In this document: positions 7,787 to 16,911 of the stretch, in pieces
Numbering within the stretch: position 1 is the first letter of the stretch
Layout: each line of letters starts with the position of its first letter
From: Natronobiforma cellulositropha
Lineage (GTDB): Archaea; Halobacteriota; Halobacteria; Halobacteriales; Natrialbaceae
Assembly: GCF_025629245.1 (NCBI RefSeq)
Contig: NZ_JANZXN010000060.1
Span: forward strand, 1-64,000
Length of the DNA stretch: 64,000 nucleotides
Reading direction: 5' to 3'
Program-made: the position numbers and the translations under genes
Notes under the pieces: generated by a model
The model's database searches: none
What the model was told of the DNA's origin: nothing
Seen by the model: only the letters and a program-made list of their open reading frames with translations

Positions 7787-8896
7787 TTATCCCTCCAGGA
7801 GCGCGTCGTCGCCGTGTGTGTCGCGAACCGAACCGAACCACTCGAGTTGTGCACGCAGCCGTCTCGGCATGTCCGCGTAGACGTGCGCGAAGATTTCCTC
7901 GGGGTCGGGCCGGCTCTCGTTCTCTGCGCGTTCGATCGCCTCCGCCACCTGCGCTTCGATCCGCGCCTCGAGCGCCTCGAGTCGCTCGTCGTCGAGCATC
8001 CCGTTCGCGCGCAAGAACGCCTCCATCCGCGGGAGCGGGTCCTTCGCCTTCCAGCGGTCGACCTCCTCGTCCTGGCGGTAGACCGAGGGGTCGTCCGCGG
8101 TGGTGTGTGCGCCGAAGCGGTACTGGACGGCCTCGATCAGCGTCGGGCGCAGTTCGCCGTCGTCGGGGTTGCGGGCCTTCTCGAGGGCGTCTCGGGTGAC
8201 GTTGTAGACCGCCAGCGGATCCATGCCGTCGACCTGAATGCCCTCGAAGCCGTAGGCGGTCGCCTTCTGCGCCAGCGTCTCGCTCGCGGTCTGGCGCTCT
8301 CTGGGCACCGAGATGGCCCACTGGTTGTTGTTACAGAAGAAGACGGTCGGCGTGTCGAACACCCCGGCGAAGTTGAGTCCCTCGTGGAAGTCGCCTTCGC
8401 TGGTCGCGCCGTCGCCGAAGTAACAGAGGAACGCCCGGTCCTCGTCTCTGAGCCGTGACGCCCACGCCGCGCCCACCGCGTGGGGAATCTGCGTGGCGAT
8501 GGGGACCGCCACCGAGAAGACGTTGACGTCCTCCGGGATGTAGTTGCCCGACTCGTGGCCCATCCAGTAGAGGAGGATCCGCTCGAGCGAGAGACCACGC
8601 AGGAGGATCGCCGCGTGTTCGCGGTAGCTGGGGAAGATCCAATCGTCGTCGGCCAGCGCGAAGGCGCTGCCGACCTGGGCGGCCTCCTGGCCCGACAGCG
8701 GCGGATAGGTTCCCATCCGGCCCCCGCGCTGGAGACTCACCGCCCGCTGGTCGAGGTGTCTCGCCAGCGCCATCGCCTCGTACATCTCGAGGAACGCCTC
8801 TTCGGAGAGGTCGGGGACGCGTGCGCCCTCGAGCACACGCCCGTCGTCGTCGAGCACCCGGACCCGGTCTCGCGGGTCGTACTGTACCGTACTCAT
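7787..8896 (-). CDS. pdhA: 2-oxoacid dehydrogenase E1 alpha
   Basis: This 369-residue subunit binds thiamine diphosphate and performs the oxidative decarboxylation. The TPP-binding stretch runs from [13 protein letters not shown] to NNNQWAIS (about residues 165-200). The [10 protein letters not shown] and [16 protein letters not shown] segments are typical of pyruvate or branched-chain E1alpha. I start at the ATG at 8896, which fits homologues better than an upstream one at 8923. It is the first gene of the cluster and probably transcribed from the promoter near 8940. Which 2-oxoacid is used is not determined by sequence. Confidence 0.93.
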   Translation of the reverse strand: MSTVQYDPRDRVRVLDDDGRVLEGARVPDLSEEAFLEMYEAMALARHLDQRAVSLQRGGRMGTYPPLSGQEAAQVGSAFALADDDWIFPSYREHAAILLRGLSLERILLYWMGHESGNYIPEDVNVFSVAVPIATQIPHAVGAAWASRLRDEDRAFLCYFGDGATSEGDFHEGLNFAGVFDTPTVFFCNNNQWAISVPRERQTASETLAQKATAYGFEGIQVDGMDPLAVYNVTRDALEKARNPDDGELRPTLIEAVQYRFGAHTTADDPSVYRQDEEVDRWKAKDPLPRMEAFLRANGMLDDERLEALEARIEAQVAEAIERAENESRPDPEEIFAHVYADMPRRLRAQLEWFGSVRDTHGDDALLEG

Positions 8897-8936
8897 TAGT
8901 GAACACCCCTGCGCATACATCACATTCTATCGCTCG

Positions 8937-8944
8937 GGTTAAAG
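8937..8944 (-). promoter_or_regulatory. Possible promoter of the dehydrogenase operon
   Basis: The minus strand reads CTTTAACC about 41-48 nt before the pdhA ATG, an acceptable haloarchaeal TATA box for a short-leader transcript. It is the best candidate in the 171-base gap between pdhA and lipA. Confidence 0.4.
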
Positions 8945-9067
8945 GAGTTTCGTGGATTGTGAATCATAGGTACCTATCCCCCACATCAGACCACTATTGT
9001 CCACCCATGTGCAATTCAGGTGATCGTTTGTTTCATCGTCCGGTGAGCGACGCGCTGGCGACCTCGC

Positions 9068-10021
9068 TCACTCGCTCGCCCGGCGCGCCGCTGCACGCGC
9101 CTGCTCGAGGCTCTTGCCCTCGCGGAGGAGCGCGTCGACGAACAGTTCGCCCGCCCTGTACGACGAGCGGACCATCGGGCCGCTCGCACAGTACAAAAAT
9201 CCGAGTTCCTCTTCTGCGACCTGCCGCCAGGTGTCGTACTTCTGTGGGTGGTCGTAGCGGCGAACCGGGAGGTGGCTCCGTGAGGGCCGGAGATACTGCC
9301 CGAGGGTGACCACGTCGACGCCGCGCTCGCGGCAGTCGGCGAGTGTCTGGTAGACCTCGTGGTCGTACTCGCCGTGGCCGAGCATGATCGAGGTCTTCGT
9401 GTAGATCTCCGAGTGGCGGTCGACGTACTCGAGGACGCCCAGACTCTGTTCGTAGCCCGCTCGGCGGTCCCGGACGGGGAACTGCAAGCGCTCGACGGTC
9501 TCGACGTTGTGGGCGATCACGTCCGGACGGGCGTCGACGATGCGCTGGACGAGGCGCTCGTCGCCCTGGAAGTCCGGGATCAGAACCTCCACCAGAATGT
9601 CGGGGTGGCGGCGCTTGATCTCCCGAATCGTCTCCGCGAAGTGGCCCGCTCCCTGGTCGGGGAGGTCGTCGCGGTCGACGCTCGTCAAGACGACGTAGTC
9701 GAGACCGATCTCGGCGACCGCTCGAGCGACGTTCACCGGCTCCTCCGGGTCCGGCGGCTCCATCCCACCGGTCTCGACGTCACAGAAGTTACAGCCTCTC
9801 GAGCAGCTATCACCCAGCAGCATGAACGTCGCGGTGCCGCCAGCGTCATCCGCTGCCGACGGCCGGTGGCCGCCCGACCAGCACTCGCCGAGGTTCGGAC
9901 AGTTGGCCTCCTCACAGACGGTGTGGAGACCGTACTCGCGCAGGGTCTCTCTGATACCGACGAACTCCCGGCCCGCGGGAGGACGCATCTTCAGCCAGTC
10001 GGGTTTGCGTGCGCGAGACAC
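9068..10021 (-). CDS. lipA: Lipoyl synthase
   Basis: This 317-residue radical-SAM enzyme inserts two sulfurs into octanoyl groups. It carries both clusters: the auxiliary CEEANCPNLGEC (C-x4-C-x5-C) and the radical-SAM CSRGCNFC. I chose the GTG at 10021, giving a VSRARKPDWLKM start as in homologues; the longer frame to 10225 is antisense to the PH-domain gene. It lies upstream of and on the same strand as the dehydrogenase operon, whose E2 it would lipoylate. Confidence 0.93.
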   Translation of the reverse strand: MSRARKPDWLKMRPPAGREFVGIRETLREYGLHTVCEEANCPNLGECWSGGHRPSAADDAGGTATFMLLGDSCSRGCNFCDVETGGMEPPDPEEPVNVARAVAEIGLDYVVLTSVDRDDLPDQGAGHFAETIREIKRRHPDILVEVLIPDFQGDERLVQRIVDARPDVIAHNVETVERLQFPVRDRRAGYEQSLGVLEYVDRHSEIYTKTSIMLGHGEYDHEVYQTLADCRERGVDVVTLGQYLRPSRSHLPVRRYDHPQKYDTWRQVAEEELGFLYCASGPMVRSSYRAGELFVDALLREGKSLEQARAAARRASE

Positions 10022-10141
10022 AGCAGACGTTCGGTCTCGAGGGTGAAAAACGCTGGCGGTCGGCCGAGGAGAACGCTCGAGGAGACGCACCCGCTGCGAA
10101 CCGACACCAGCTTTACGCCGGCGAGGGGCGTACGGTCTCCG

Positions 10142-10684
10142 ATGGCTCCGGTGCTCGAGCGCGGCGACCCCGACTGGCTCCACCTCGCGGGTGACGAGCG
10201 CGTCGTCTGGGAGAGTCGCCCGCACGTGGTCGCGATGGGGAAAGAGGTACCGATCGCGACGGCGCTCGTCCTGGTCGGCTTCGTCCTCGCCCTCTGGAGT
10301 GCGACGAGTGGGGTCTCGAGCCTGCTGACGCTGGCTGGCGTCGTGCTGATCCTCGCCGGTGGCGTCCTCGCGCTCGTCCGCTACGTCTACTGGACGAACA
10401 CGCGCTACGTCATCACCACCGGCGAACTCTACAAGAAACGCGGTGTCGTCTCGCGGGACGTCGTCCAGTTCCGTCTCGAGCGGGTCCAGAACACGAGCCT
10501 CGAGCAGTCCGTGCTGGGGCGGCTCCTCGGTTACGGCGAGCTGACGGTCTACACGGCTGGCTCGGGCGAGCCGGAGCTGACCTTCGAGCGGGTACCCCAG
10601 CCCGGCAAGGCGAACCGGATACTCAGCGGCGAACTGGGCGGGAACGTCGAGGTAGATCGCGATCCGTCGACGGCGCGCTCGTGA
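10142..10684 (+). CDS. PH-domain (bPH2) membrane protein
   Basis: This 180-residue protein has two adjacent hydrophobic segments (about 37-57 and 61-83), then a bacterial PH-like domain with the NTRYVITTGELYKKRGVVSR signature. Small membrane proteins of this kind are common in archaea and their role is unclear. It is divergent from lipA, with 120 bases between the starts. The ATG at 10142 fits a start just before the LERGDPDWLHL segment. Confidence 0.85.
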   Translation: MAPVLERGDPDWLHLAGDERVVWESRPHVVAMGKEVPIATALVLVGFVLALWSATSGVSSLLTLAGVVLILAGGVLALVRYVYWTNTRYVITTGELYKKRGVVSRDVVQFRLERVQNTSLEQSVLGRLLGYGELTVYTAGSGEPELTFERVPQPGKANRILSGELGGNVEVDRDPSTARS

Positions 10685-10699
10685 ACGCGTCTCGAGGCG

Positions 10700-12508
10700 T
10701 CAGGGGGTGGCGTTGTGAGCGTGTTCTCGAAGTGCCTCGAGTACCTCGATAGTGACCGGTGCGGTGCCGTCCGAAGTGAGGAGGCTACTGTCGAGCGCGT
10801 CGGCGTCGAACGGCGTGAACGTCAGGTCCTCGATCGGTTCGTACGAGTCGTTGAGGTCGGTGACGAGTTCGTCGAGGAGGGTCGCGATGGCGACCTGTTC
10901 CCCCAGTTTGACGGAGTAGATGTGGTCGGTCGGGTAGTGGACACCTGCCCAGAGTCGCCCCATCCCGATGTTCTCGGCGAGCTTGTCGATCTCTCCGTGA
11001 ACGGTCAGCGTGTCCGTGTCGTTCTCGTCGAGTTCGTCCCGGCCGCCGTCGCCGTCGGGGACGTAGATCGTCTCGAAGTCCGGTAAGTCGAGGAGATCTG
11101 AGTCCTCGAAGAAGGCCTTGACGATCGTCGAACAGGCACCACCGATCGCCGAGTGGCCGCTCGGATACGCCGGGTGTGCGGGCGATCCCTCCCGATAGGT
11201 GAGCGAGAGGTAGCGGTAGATGGTGTTCCAGCCCTCGACCGCCGTGTGATCGTAGACGGTAGAGTCGAAGACGAGGTCAGACATCACGTCGTCTGGATCG
11301 TCGAGCTGGACGGTCTGGCTGGCGACTTCCGGGCGGGGGCGTCGGTGGACCAGCCACTTCTGGTACCAGGCGGCGTTCAAGGCGTTTCTCGTGACTCGAG
11401 CGAGCAGGTCCAAGAGACCGACACCCCCGTAGTTGACGTACTGGAGGACGGTGTCGCTGTCGACGTTCGGCAGTCCCGCGTCGAACTCCGCGCCCCACTC
11501 GAAGAGCTGGAGGGCCGGAACGACGTACGGCACGTACGCCGGGTCGACCCTGACGTACGCCGCCAGGTCGCGCCCAGTGGTGATCCAGCGTTCCTCGTCC
11601 TCCTCGAGGTCGTTCGCGCCGTCTGGATCGCCGTCACCCGGTTCAGAGCCGCTCGAGATACCGGAGCCGAGAATCATCATCGAGCGCTGGCCACGGTGGT
11701 TGTTTTCGAACATGTCTCTGCCCTCTTCGAACGGACGAACCTTGGGATCCATCGGCACGTTTCCGAGGGACGCACGCTGGATCAGGAACTGGCTGAGATA
11801 CGGGCCGGAGCGGGCGTGATCGGAGACGCCGCGGAATGGGTTGTCGAGGTCGACCCACTCGGGATCGAGGTCGTAGGTGACACCGATCAACGTGTCGGTA
11901 TCGTCCTCGTAGTCGTCGTAGAGACTGTCGTCGGTGTACTGTCCGAGAGTGACGTCACGGAACTGCTCCATCCAGTACAGTTCGACCAGTTCGGCACCGA
12001 ACAGGTCGCTGTCGAACGACGGCGGCGCAGGCATCGTTCCCATCCAGGAATCCATTCCATCGGTCGGGAAGTGGTGACCAGCGGGCGGGGAAACGAGCCG
12101 TCGCTCTCCGGCACCGAGGTCGATGTCGTCGTAGTCGCCGTCGTTCTCGAGGATATCGACGAACGCGTCGTACACCTCGACCTCGATGCGGTGGGTTTGG
12201 GAGCTTCCGCCGAGTCCTTTGAGATACGCGCCATAGTAGTACTCCTGGCCGTCGTCGGTCACCGAAATCGGGTCGTCGTTCGACTGGTCGTCGTACTCGT
12301 CGAGTTCGCGGATGAGTTCGTTCGCCGCGTTCACCCGATTGTTGTACGCTTCGTCACGCCGAGAGCCGATCGCTCGCAGTTCGGTCTCGGAAGCGGACAC
12401 CGATGGGACACCGAGTGTCGCGAGCGCCCCTGCACCAGCGACACCCTGTAAGTAGCCGCGTCGACCGAGTAACCGTTCGATACCGCCTGCAGAACTGTCA
12501 TCAGACAT
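10700..12508 (-). CDS. Tat-exported vanadium haloperoxidase-like / PAP2 phosphatase-fold enzyme
   Basis: This 602-residue protein starts with a twin-arginine signal (RRGYLQGVAGAGALA, about 16-30) and is very acidic. The vanadate or phosphate-binding signature is complete: KWLVHRRPRPE, YPSGHS, and GRLWAGVHYPTD (Arg-x5-His-x3-Asp). In this fold the residues bind vanadate in haloperoxidases or phosphate in acid phosphatases. The long N-terminal helical region (to about 350) and spacing fit vanadium-dependent haloperoxidases better. It would act outside the cell. Haloperoxidase against phosphatase is not settled. Convergent with the PH-domain gene. Confidence 0.88.
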   Translation of the reverse strand: MSDDSSAGGIERLLGRRGYLQGVAGAGALATLGVPSVSASETELRAIGSRRDEAYNNRVNAANELIRELDEYDDQSNDDPISVTDDGQEYYYGAYLKGLGGSSQTHRIEVEVYDAFVDILENDGDYDDIDLGAGERRLVSPPAGHHFPTDGMDSWMGTMPAPPSFDSDLFGAELVELYWMEQFRDVTLGQYTDDSLYDDYEDDTDTLIGVTYDLDPEWVDLDNPFRGVSDHARSGPYLSQFLIQRASLGNVPMDPKVRPFEEGRDMFENNHRGQRSMMILGSGISSGSEPGDGDPDGANDLEEDEERWITTGRDLAAYVRVDPAYVPYVVPALQLFEWGAEFDAGLPNVDSDTVLQYVNYGGVGLLDLLARVTRNALNAAWYQKWLVHRRPRPEVASQTVQLDDPDDVMSDLVFDSTVYDHTAVEGWNTIYRYLSLTYREGSPAHPAYPSGHSAIGGACSTIVKAFFEDSDLLDLPDFETIYVPDGDGGRDELDENDTDTLTVHGEIDKLAENIGMGRLWAGVHYPTDHIYSVKLGEQVAIATLLDELVTDLNDSYEPIEDLTFTPFDADALDSSLLTSDGTAPVTIEVLEALREHAHNATP

Positions 12509-12840
12509 GCAACAGCGCCAACGAACCTCAGTGATAAATAATTTCTCGATGGTTGACTTATTTTAACGTGGCAGAAATATAATCTGACATGTGGTTGTCT
12601 GATTTGGCTAGACCGTCTTCCCGGGTTTAGAGAGAGAATAATACGCCATTCGACAGTTTAGATAGTAGACAATATTATAATTTTCTCGAGAAAGTGAGGT
12701 CGGTGTGCACTCCGGTACTCGAAGTGGACCGATGCATTCGTACGCCGGACGAACCCGACTCGAAACGAACGCACGAGGTGACCAGTCGGAGTCAGCCTGG
12801 AAGGAAACGCCTTTGCTCCCCCATCCCCCGGTTCAGCCTG
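12509..12840. promoter_or_regulatory. AT-rich divergent intergenic region
   Basis: This separates the haloperoxidase-like gene (minus) from the helicase gene (plus). On the minus strand, ATTATTTATC at about 12532-12541 lies some 25-30 nt before the haloperoxidase ATG and is a good TATA box. The middle (12530-12690) is markedly AT-rich, with several TATA-like strings. An in-frame upstream extension of the helicase from 12694 lacks homologous features. No gene is seen. Confidence 0.5.
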
Positions 12841-15201
12841 ATGGAGGTCGCCGAGGTTCTGCCCGAGTTTGCTGACGCCTTCTCGTTCGAGGAGTTCAAC
12901 CGGATGCAACGCGAGGCACTGCCCGCGCTCTTAGACCGCGAGGGGAACGTCGTCGCGAGCGCGCCGACCGCGTCGGGAAAGACCGCGCTCGCCGAACTCG
13001 CCATCTGCAAGGCGCTCGCCGACGGCGGCACCGCGCTGTTTATCGCCCCGCTCCGGGCGCTGACCAACGAGAAAGAGGCCGACTGGGACCGCTTCGAAGC
13101 CCTCGGCTACTCGGTCTACGTCGTCACCGGCGAACGCGAGCTGAACCCCCGCCGGGCACGCCGGGCCGACATCCTCGTGATGACCCCCGAGAAACTGGAT
13201 TCGGCGACGCGAAAACACGACTCGAGACGCTACGACTTCGTCACGAGCGTCGACGTCTGCATCATCGACGAGGTCCACCTCCTGGATGCCGACCGGCGAG
13301 GCTCCGTCCTCGAGGTCTCGATCTCGCGGCTCAGACGGCTGTGTGCGCCACGGATCGTCGCGCTCTCGGCGACGATGCCGAACGTCGAGGACGTCGCCGC
13401 CTGGCTCGAGTCACCCCCGGAGTGTACCTTCGAGTTCGGCGACGAGTACCGCCCCGTCGACCTGAACCCGGGGGTGAAGACCTACACCCACGGCGAGAAC
13501 TCCTTCGCCGACAAGTACCGCCGGCTGTATCGCGCGCTCGACCTGGCCGAACCCCACCTCAGGGAGGACGGCCAGGCGCTCGTCTTCGTCTCCTCGCGCC
13601 AGGACACCGTCCAGGCGGCGAACAAGGCCAGAGACGAGATCGCCAAGCGCGACGTACCGATGGGCGCACGCGGCGACTACGACTTTCACACCGAGAGCAC
13701 CGACCTCGAGAACGAGACGCTCAGAAACGCCGTCCTCGACGGCGTCGCCTTCCACCACGCAGGTCTCTCGAAGAACGACCGCGACCTCGTCGAGCAGTGG
13801 TTCAAAGCGGGAAAGATCGAACTGCTCTTCTCGACCTCGACGCTCGCCTGGGGGGTGAACCTGCCCGCTCGCTGTGTGATCATCCGGGATACGAAACTCC
13901 ACGACCCGCTCGAGGGCGAAGTCGACATGAGCCCGCTCGACATCCTCCAGATGCTCGGACGGGCGGGCCGGCCCGGCTACGACGACGTGGGCTACGGCTG
14001 GGTGATCTGTGACGGCGCGGACGCAGACACCTACCGCAGACTGCTTCGCGAGGGCAAAGAGATCGAGTCCAGACTCGCCGAGAGCCTCGACGCCCACCTC
14101 AACGCCGAGATCGCGATGGGCACCATCACCGATCTCGAGGACGTGATGGACTGGCTCGAGACCACCTTCTACTACGTCCGCGGGCAGTCGAAACCCGAGG
14201 CGTACGACTTTCCGAACCTCAGAGAGCGGGTGCGTGACTGTCTCGAGCGCCTCGTCGACGACGGCTTCGTCGAGACCGGCGCGGACCTCTCGATCGAGGC
14301 GACGCCGCTCGGCGTCCTCGCCTCGAAGTACTACCTCAGACTCGACACCGCCGCCGAGTTTTTCACCGTCTGTGAGCGCTGTAACGAGCGCGGAAGCGAC
14401 GCGCTGGCGGCGAGTGACCTCCTCTGTGCGGTCGCCGCCGCGGGCGAGTTCGACTCGGTGTCGGCACGCCAGGCCGAACGCGACGCGATCAACGCCGTCC
14501 TCGTCGGCCAGGAGACCGGCGACCTCGACGCCGGCCAGCGGAAGGTGCTCGCCATCCTCCACAGCGGCGCGAGCGGGACGACCCCCGCCGAACTTCGCAG
14601 CGACGCCTGGGTGATCCGCCAGAACGCGACCCGCCTGCTCTCGGCGCTGCGGGCCTTCCTGGTGCGCTTCTGTGACCCCCACGCGGCCAACCTCGCCCGC
14701 CGGGTCGAGGCGCGCATCGAGAACGGCGTCGCCGACGACGCGGTCGGCCTGACGGCCATCGACGGGGTCGGTCCCGGCCGGGCGAGTAAACTCGCGAAAG
14801 AGGGCCTGACCACCCCCGGCGACGTCGTCGAGGCGGGTGTCGCCGACCTCGTCGCGGTCGGTCTCGGCGAGGGCGTCGCCGAACGCGTCTACGAGGGCGC
14901 ACAGTCGCTCCCCGCGGTCGAACTCGAGTGGGGAACCTTCCCCGAGACGGTCGCGACCGGCGAGAGCGCCGTCCACGAGGTGACGATCCGAAACGTCGGC
15001 GAACCCGCCCAGGCCGGGATTCGCGTGACGGTCAACGGCGTCGAGATGACGAGCACCAGTAGCTACCTCAGAGACGAGGAGACGGTCCCCGTCGGCGTCT
15101 TCGGAGCCAACGAAGACGAACTCGAGTACACCGTCAGCGTCGCCTTCCCCGGTGTGCCACTGGTGCCGGTGGCGGAGTCACGCACCGTCGACGTCCGGTA
15201 A
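12841..15201 (+). CDS. Ski2-like SF2 DEAD/DEAH-box helicase
   Basis: This 786-residue ATP-dependent helicase has a Walker A APTASGKT (about 41-48), a DEVH box (IIDEVHLLD, near 142), SATMPNVEDVAAWL, and a second RecA domain with MLGRAGRPGYD. A winged-helix/ratchet region and helix-hairpin-helix (IDGVGPGRASKLAKEG, about 640) follow. The last 90 residues look like a beta-rich immunoglobulin-type domain, which is unusual for this family. It is related to Hel308 but lacks the usual Hel308 N-terminus. I start at the ATG at 12841, where similarity begins. A role in DNA repair or RNA processing is inferred. Confidence 0.88.
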   Translation: MEVAEVLPEFADAFSFEEFNRMQREALPALLDREGNVVASAPTASGKTALAELAICKALADGGTALFIAPLRALTNEKEADWDRFEALGYSVYVVTGERELNPRRARRADILVMTPEKLDSATRKHDSRRYDFVTSVDVCIIDEVHLLDADRRGSVLEVSISRLRRLCAPRIVALSATMPNVEDVAAWLESPPECTFEFGDEYRPVDLNPGVKTYTHGENSFADKYRRLYRALDLAEPHLREDGQALVFVSSRQDTVQAANKARDEIAKRDVPMGARGDYDFHTESTDLENETLRNAVLDGVAFHHAGLSKNDRDLVEQWFKAGKIELLFSTSTLAWGVNLPARCVIIRDTKLHDPLEGEVDMSPLDILQMLGRAGRPGYDDVGYGWVICDGADADTYRRLLREGKEIESRLAESLDAHLNAEIAMGTITDLEDVMDWLETTFYYVRGQSKPEAYDFPNLRERVRDCLERLVDDGFVETGADLSIEATPLGVLASKYYLRLDTAAEFFTVCERCNERGSDALAASDLLCAVAAAGEFDSVSARQAERDAINAVLVGQETGDLDAGQRKVLAILHSGASGTTPAELRSDAWVIRQNATRLLSALRAFLVRFCDPHAANLARRVEARIENGVADDAVGLTAIDGVGPGRASKLAKEGLTTPGDVVEAGVADLVAVGLGEGVAERVYEGAQSLPAVELEWGTFPETVATGESAVHEVTIRNVGEPAQAGIRVTVNGVEMTSTSSYLRDEETVPVGVFGANEDELEYTVSVAFPGVPLVPVAESRTVDVR

Positions 15202-15314
15202 CGACAGTCGCGCGAGAGCCGTCGTGCGAGAGCGCGGGCCGTCGTCCCGCTGGCGTATATCAGTCTCACGAGAGGCGTGTGAGAATCAAGTGCCTCGACG
15301 GTGCAGCGCCGTGT

Positions 15315-15683
15315 ATGGACACACCGGAGAACACGCTCGAGCGACCTATCGATTCGATCGCGCTCGGCTTCGCACTCGCGAGCGCGTGGGGGCTCGCCGT
15401 CGCCGTCCTCGGCTTCGCCTCGAGACACGGCTGGGGAACGCGCTGGCGAGCGCTGCTCTCGGACGTCTACGTCGGCTTCGAGCCGGGACGCGGCCGGACG
15501 TCGGCGGGCGTCGCGTGGGCCGCCGCCGACGGCTTCCTCGGCGGCGTCGCCGTCGGCTGGCTCTACAACGTCTTCACCCGCTCGCGTGCCGACTCGAGCG
15601 ACGCGCCGGTTCAGGAGACCGCCTCGAGCACCGCCGCAGAGAGCGCCGCGGGATCGTCGACGACGACGTCCGCTGGCGCGTAG
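15315..15683 (+). CDS. Small membrane protein (haloarchaeal 'phage holin'-type annotation)
   Basis: This 122-residue protein has two membrane segments (about 17-35 and 60-85: AAADGFLGGVAVGWLYNVF) and a low-complexity Ser/Ala/Thr tail. Similar haloarchaeal proteins are commonly annotated as holin, but nothing here shows lysis activity. The last 24 codons are antisense to the 3' end of the HAD gene. The true end may be real or the tail may be read-through. Start ATG at 15315. Confidence 0.65.
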   Translation: MDTPENTLERPIDSIALGFALASAWGLAVAVLGFASRHGWGTRWRALLSDVYVGFEPGRGRTSAGVAWAAADGFLGGVAVGWLYNVFTRSRADSSDAPVQETASSTAAESAAGSSTTTSAGA

Positions 15684-16291
15684 TCGACGCCGTCGTGAGC
15701 GTCGATCTCGTAGGCGATCACCGTCGCCCCGGCGGCGGCCGCAGCGGCGAGACCGTGACTCGAGTCCTCGATGGCGACACAGTCGCCGATCGGAACGCCG
15801 ACGAGGTCGGCGGCCACCTCGTAGATGTCGGGTTCGGGCTTTCCGGGACCGTCGATCCCCTCGGCGCTGACGATCGCGTCGAACGCGCCGTCGAGGGCGA
15901 AGCGCTCGCGGACGAGGTCGATCCACGCCGGTGGCGAGGAGGAGACGATCGCCGTCGACACCGCTCGAGTCTCCAGCTCGGTGAGGAGGTCCGTAAAGCC
16001 GGCCAACAGCGAGACACGCTCGCCGTAGAGGTCGCGGGCAGCGTCCTCGAAGATCGCGAGGAACTCCTCGCGGCTGACCGCCGTCCCGTAGGTCTCCTCG
16101 AGATAGTCGTAGATCTCGCGGTAGTTCAGCCCCGTCACCTCGGAGACGGAGACCTCGTGGTCGGGGACCACGGTTGGCAGGAGCTGCTCGCGCTCGAGTT
16201 CGACCCAGTAGTCTTCGGAGTCGACGATCACGCCATCCATGTCGAAGCAGACCGCGTCGTGTGTCGCCTCGAGAGCCGTGTGCGTCGCCAT
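15611..16291 (-). CDS. HAD-superfamily hydrolase (phosphoglycolate phosphatase-like)
   Basis: This 226-residue cytosolic phosphatase has motif I DMDGVIVDSE (catalytic Asp in FDMDG), motif II SSSPPAW, the Lys of motif III (GPGKPEPDIY), and motif IV IEDSSHGL. The helical cap follows motif I. It resembles beta-phosphoglucomutase/phosphoglycolate phosphatase relatives; the substrate is not determined. It converges with and overlaps the small membrane gene by about 70 bases. Confidence 0.9.
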   Translation of the reverse strand: MATHTALEATHDAVCFDMDGVIVDSEDYWVELEREQLLPTVVPDHEVSVSEVTGLNYREIYDYLEETYGTAVSREEFLAIFEDAARDLYGERVSLLAGFTDLLTELETRAVSTAIVSSSPPAWIDLVRERFALDGAFDAIVSAEGIDGPGKPEPDIYEVAADLVGVPIGDCVAIEDSSHGLAAAAAAGATVIAYEIDAHDGVDYAPADVVVDDPAALSAAVLEAVS

Positions 16292-16530
16292 TGGTCACGG
16301 TTCACCAGCGGACAGTATAGGTGTGTTCCCGACGGCGACGACCACTCCCGAATCCGGTCACGAGTGACGGTCAGAGGTGGACGAAAACGCACGAGGGCGC
16401 GCCGAATATTGGAGAGAGTTTCGAGGTAGTACCCACGGAGCTTCGAGAGAGTCGAGCGAACCTTCCATACAGTTGTGACGGAGTTCGAAAAATCCTCTTA
16501 GGGGAGACTCGAGTCGGATGGGAGTGAGAC

Positions 16531-16902
16531 ATGAGACAGACACGAACGCGGTTCGCAATCGTTGCACTGGTCGCACTCCTGACGCTGGTCGCTGGCGCGG
16601 CCGGTGGCGTGAGTGCGCTCGACGGAGACAGCACGCTCGCACAGAGTGACGAGATGAACGGCGACGACGATATGATGGGTGACGAGATGAACGGTGACGA
16701 CGACATGAGTGGCGACGATGAGATGATGGGCGACGACATGGGCGGCGATGACGAGATGATGGGCGACGACATGAACGGTGACGACGAGATGATGGACGAT
16801 GACGACGACGGACTCCTCGGTAACGTCGGCATCGTCGCCGCGGGCCTGCTCGTCGTCGTCGGCATCGTCGGCGTCGTCGCGGTCCGATCGATGGGGAACT
16901 GA
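16531..16902 (+). CDS. Secreted Met/Asp-repeat protein with C-terminal membrane anchor
   Basis: This 123-residue protein has an N-terminal signal segment (about 8-30), then about ten near-identical GDDEMMGDDM-type units (about 39-92), and a C-terminal hydrophobic anchor (about 100-118). The repeats place Met pairs between Asp pairs on the outer face, a pattern that could bind copper or other soft metals, or simply give a charged surface; no assignment is possible. It ends nine bases before the sulfite-oxidase-like gene, on the same strand. A GGAGTGAG ribosome-binding site precedes the ATG. Confidence 0.8.
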   Translation: MRQTRTRFAIVALVALLTLVAGAAGGVSALDGDSTLAQSDEMNGDDDMMGDEMNGDDDMSGDDEMMGDDMGGDDEMMGDDMNGDDEMMDDDDDGLLGNVGIVAAGLLVVVGIVGVVAVRSMGN

Positions 16903-16911
16903 GAGGCGACC

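Noticed and set aside
12694-12840. N-terminal extension of the helicase
   Set aside because: The added 49 residues are basic and unlike the family; similarity begins at the ATG at 12841 and the AT-rich promoter lies upstream.
15315-15683. Holin function and prophage
   Set aside because: Only the annotation name used for this family suggests it; no lysis, capsid or terminase genes are nearby.
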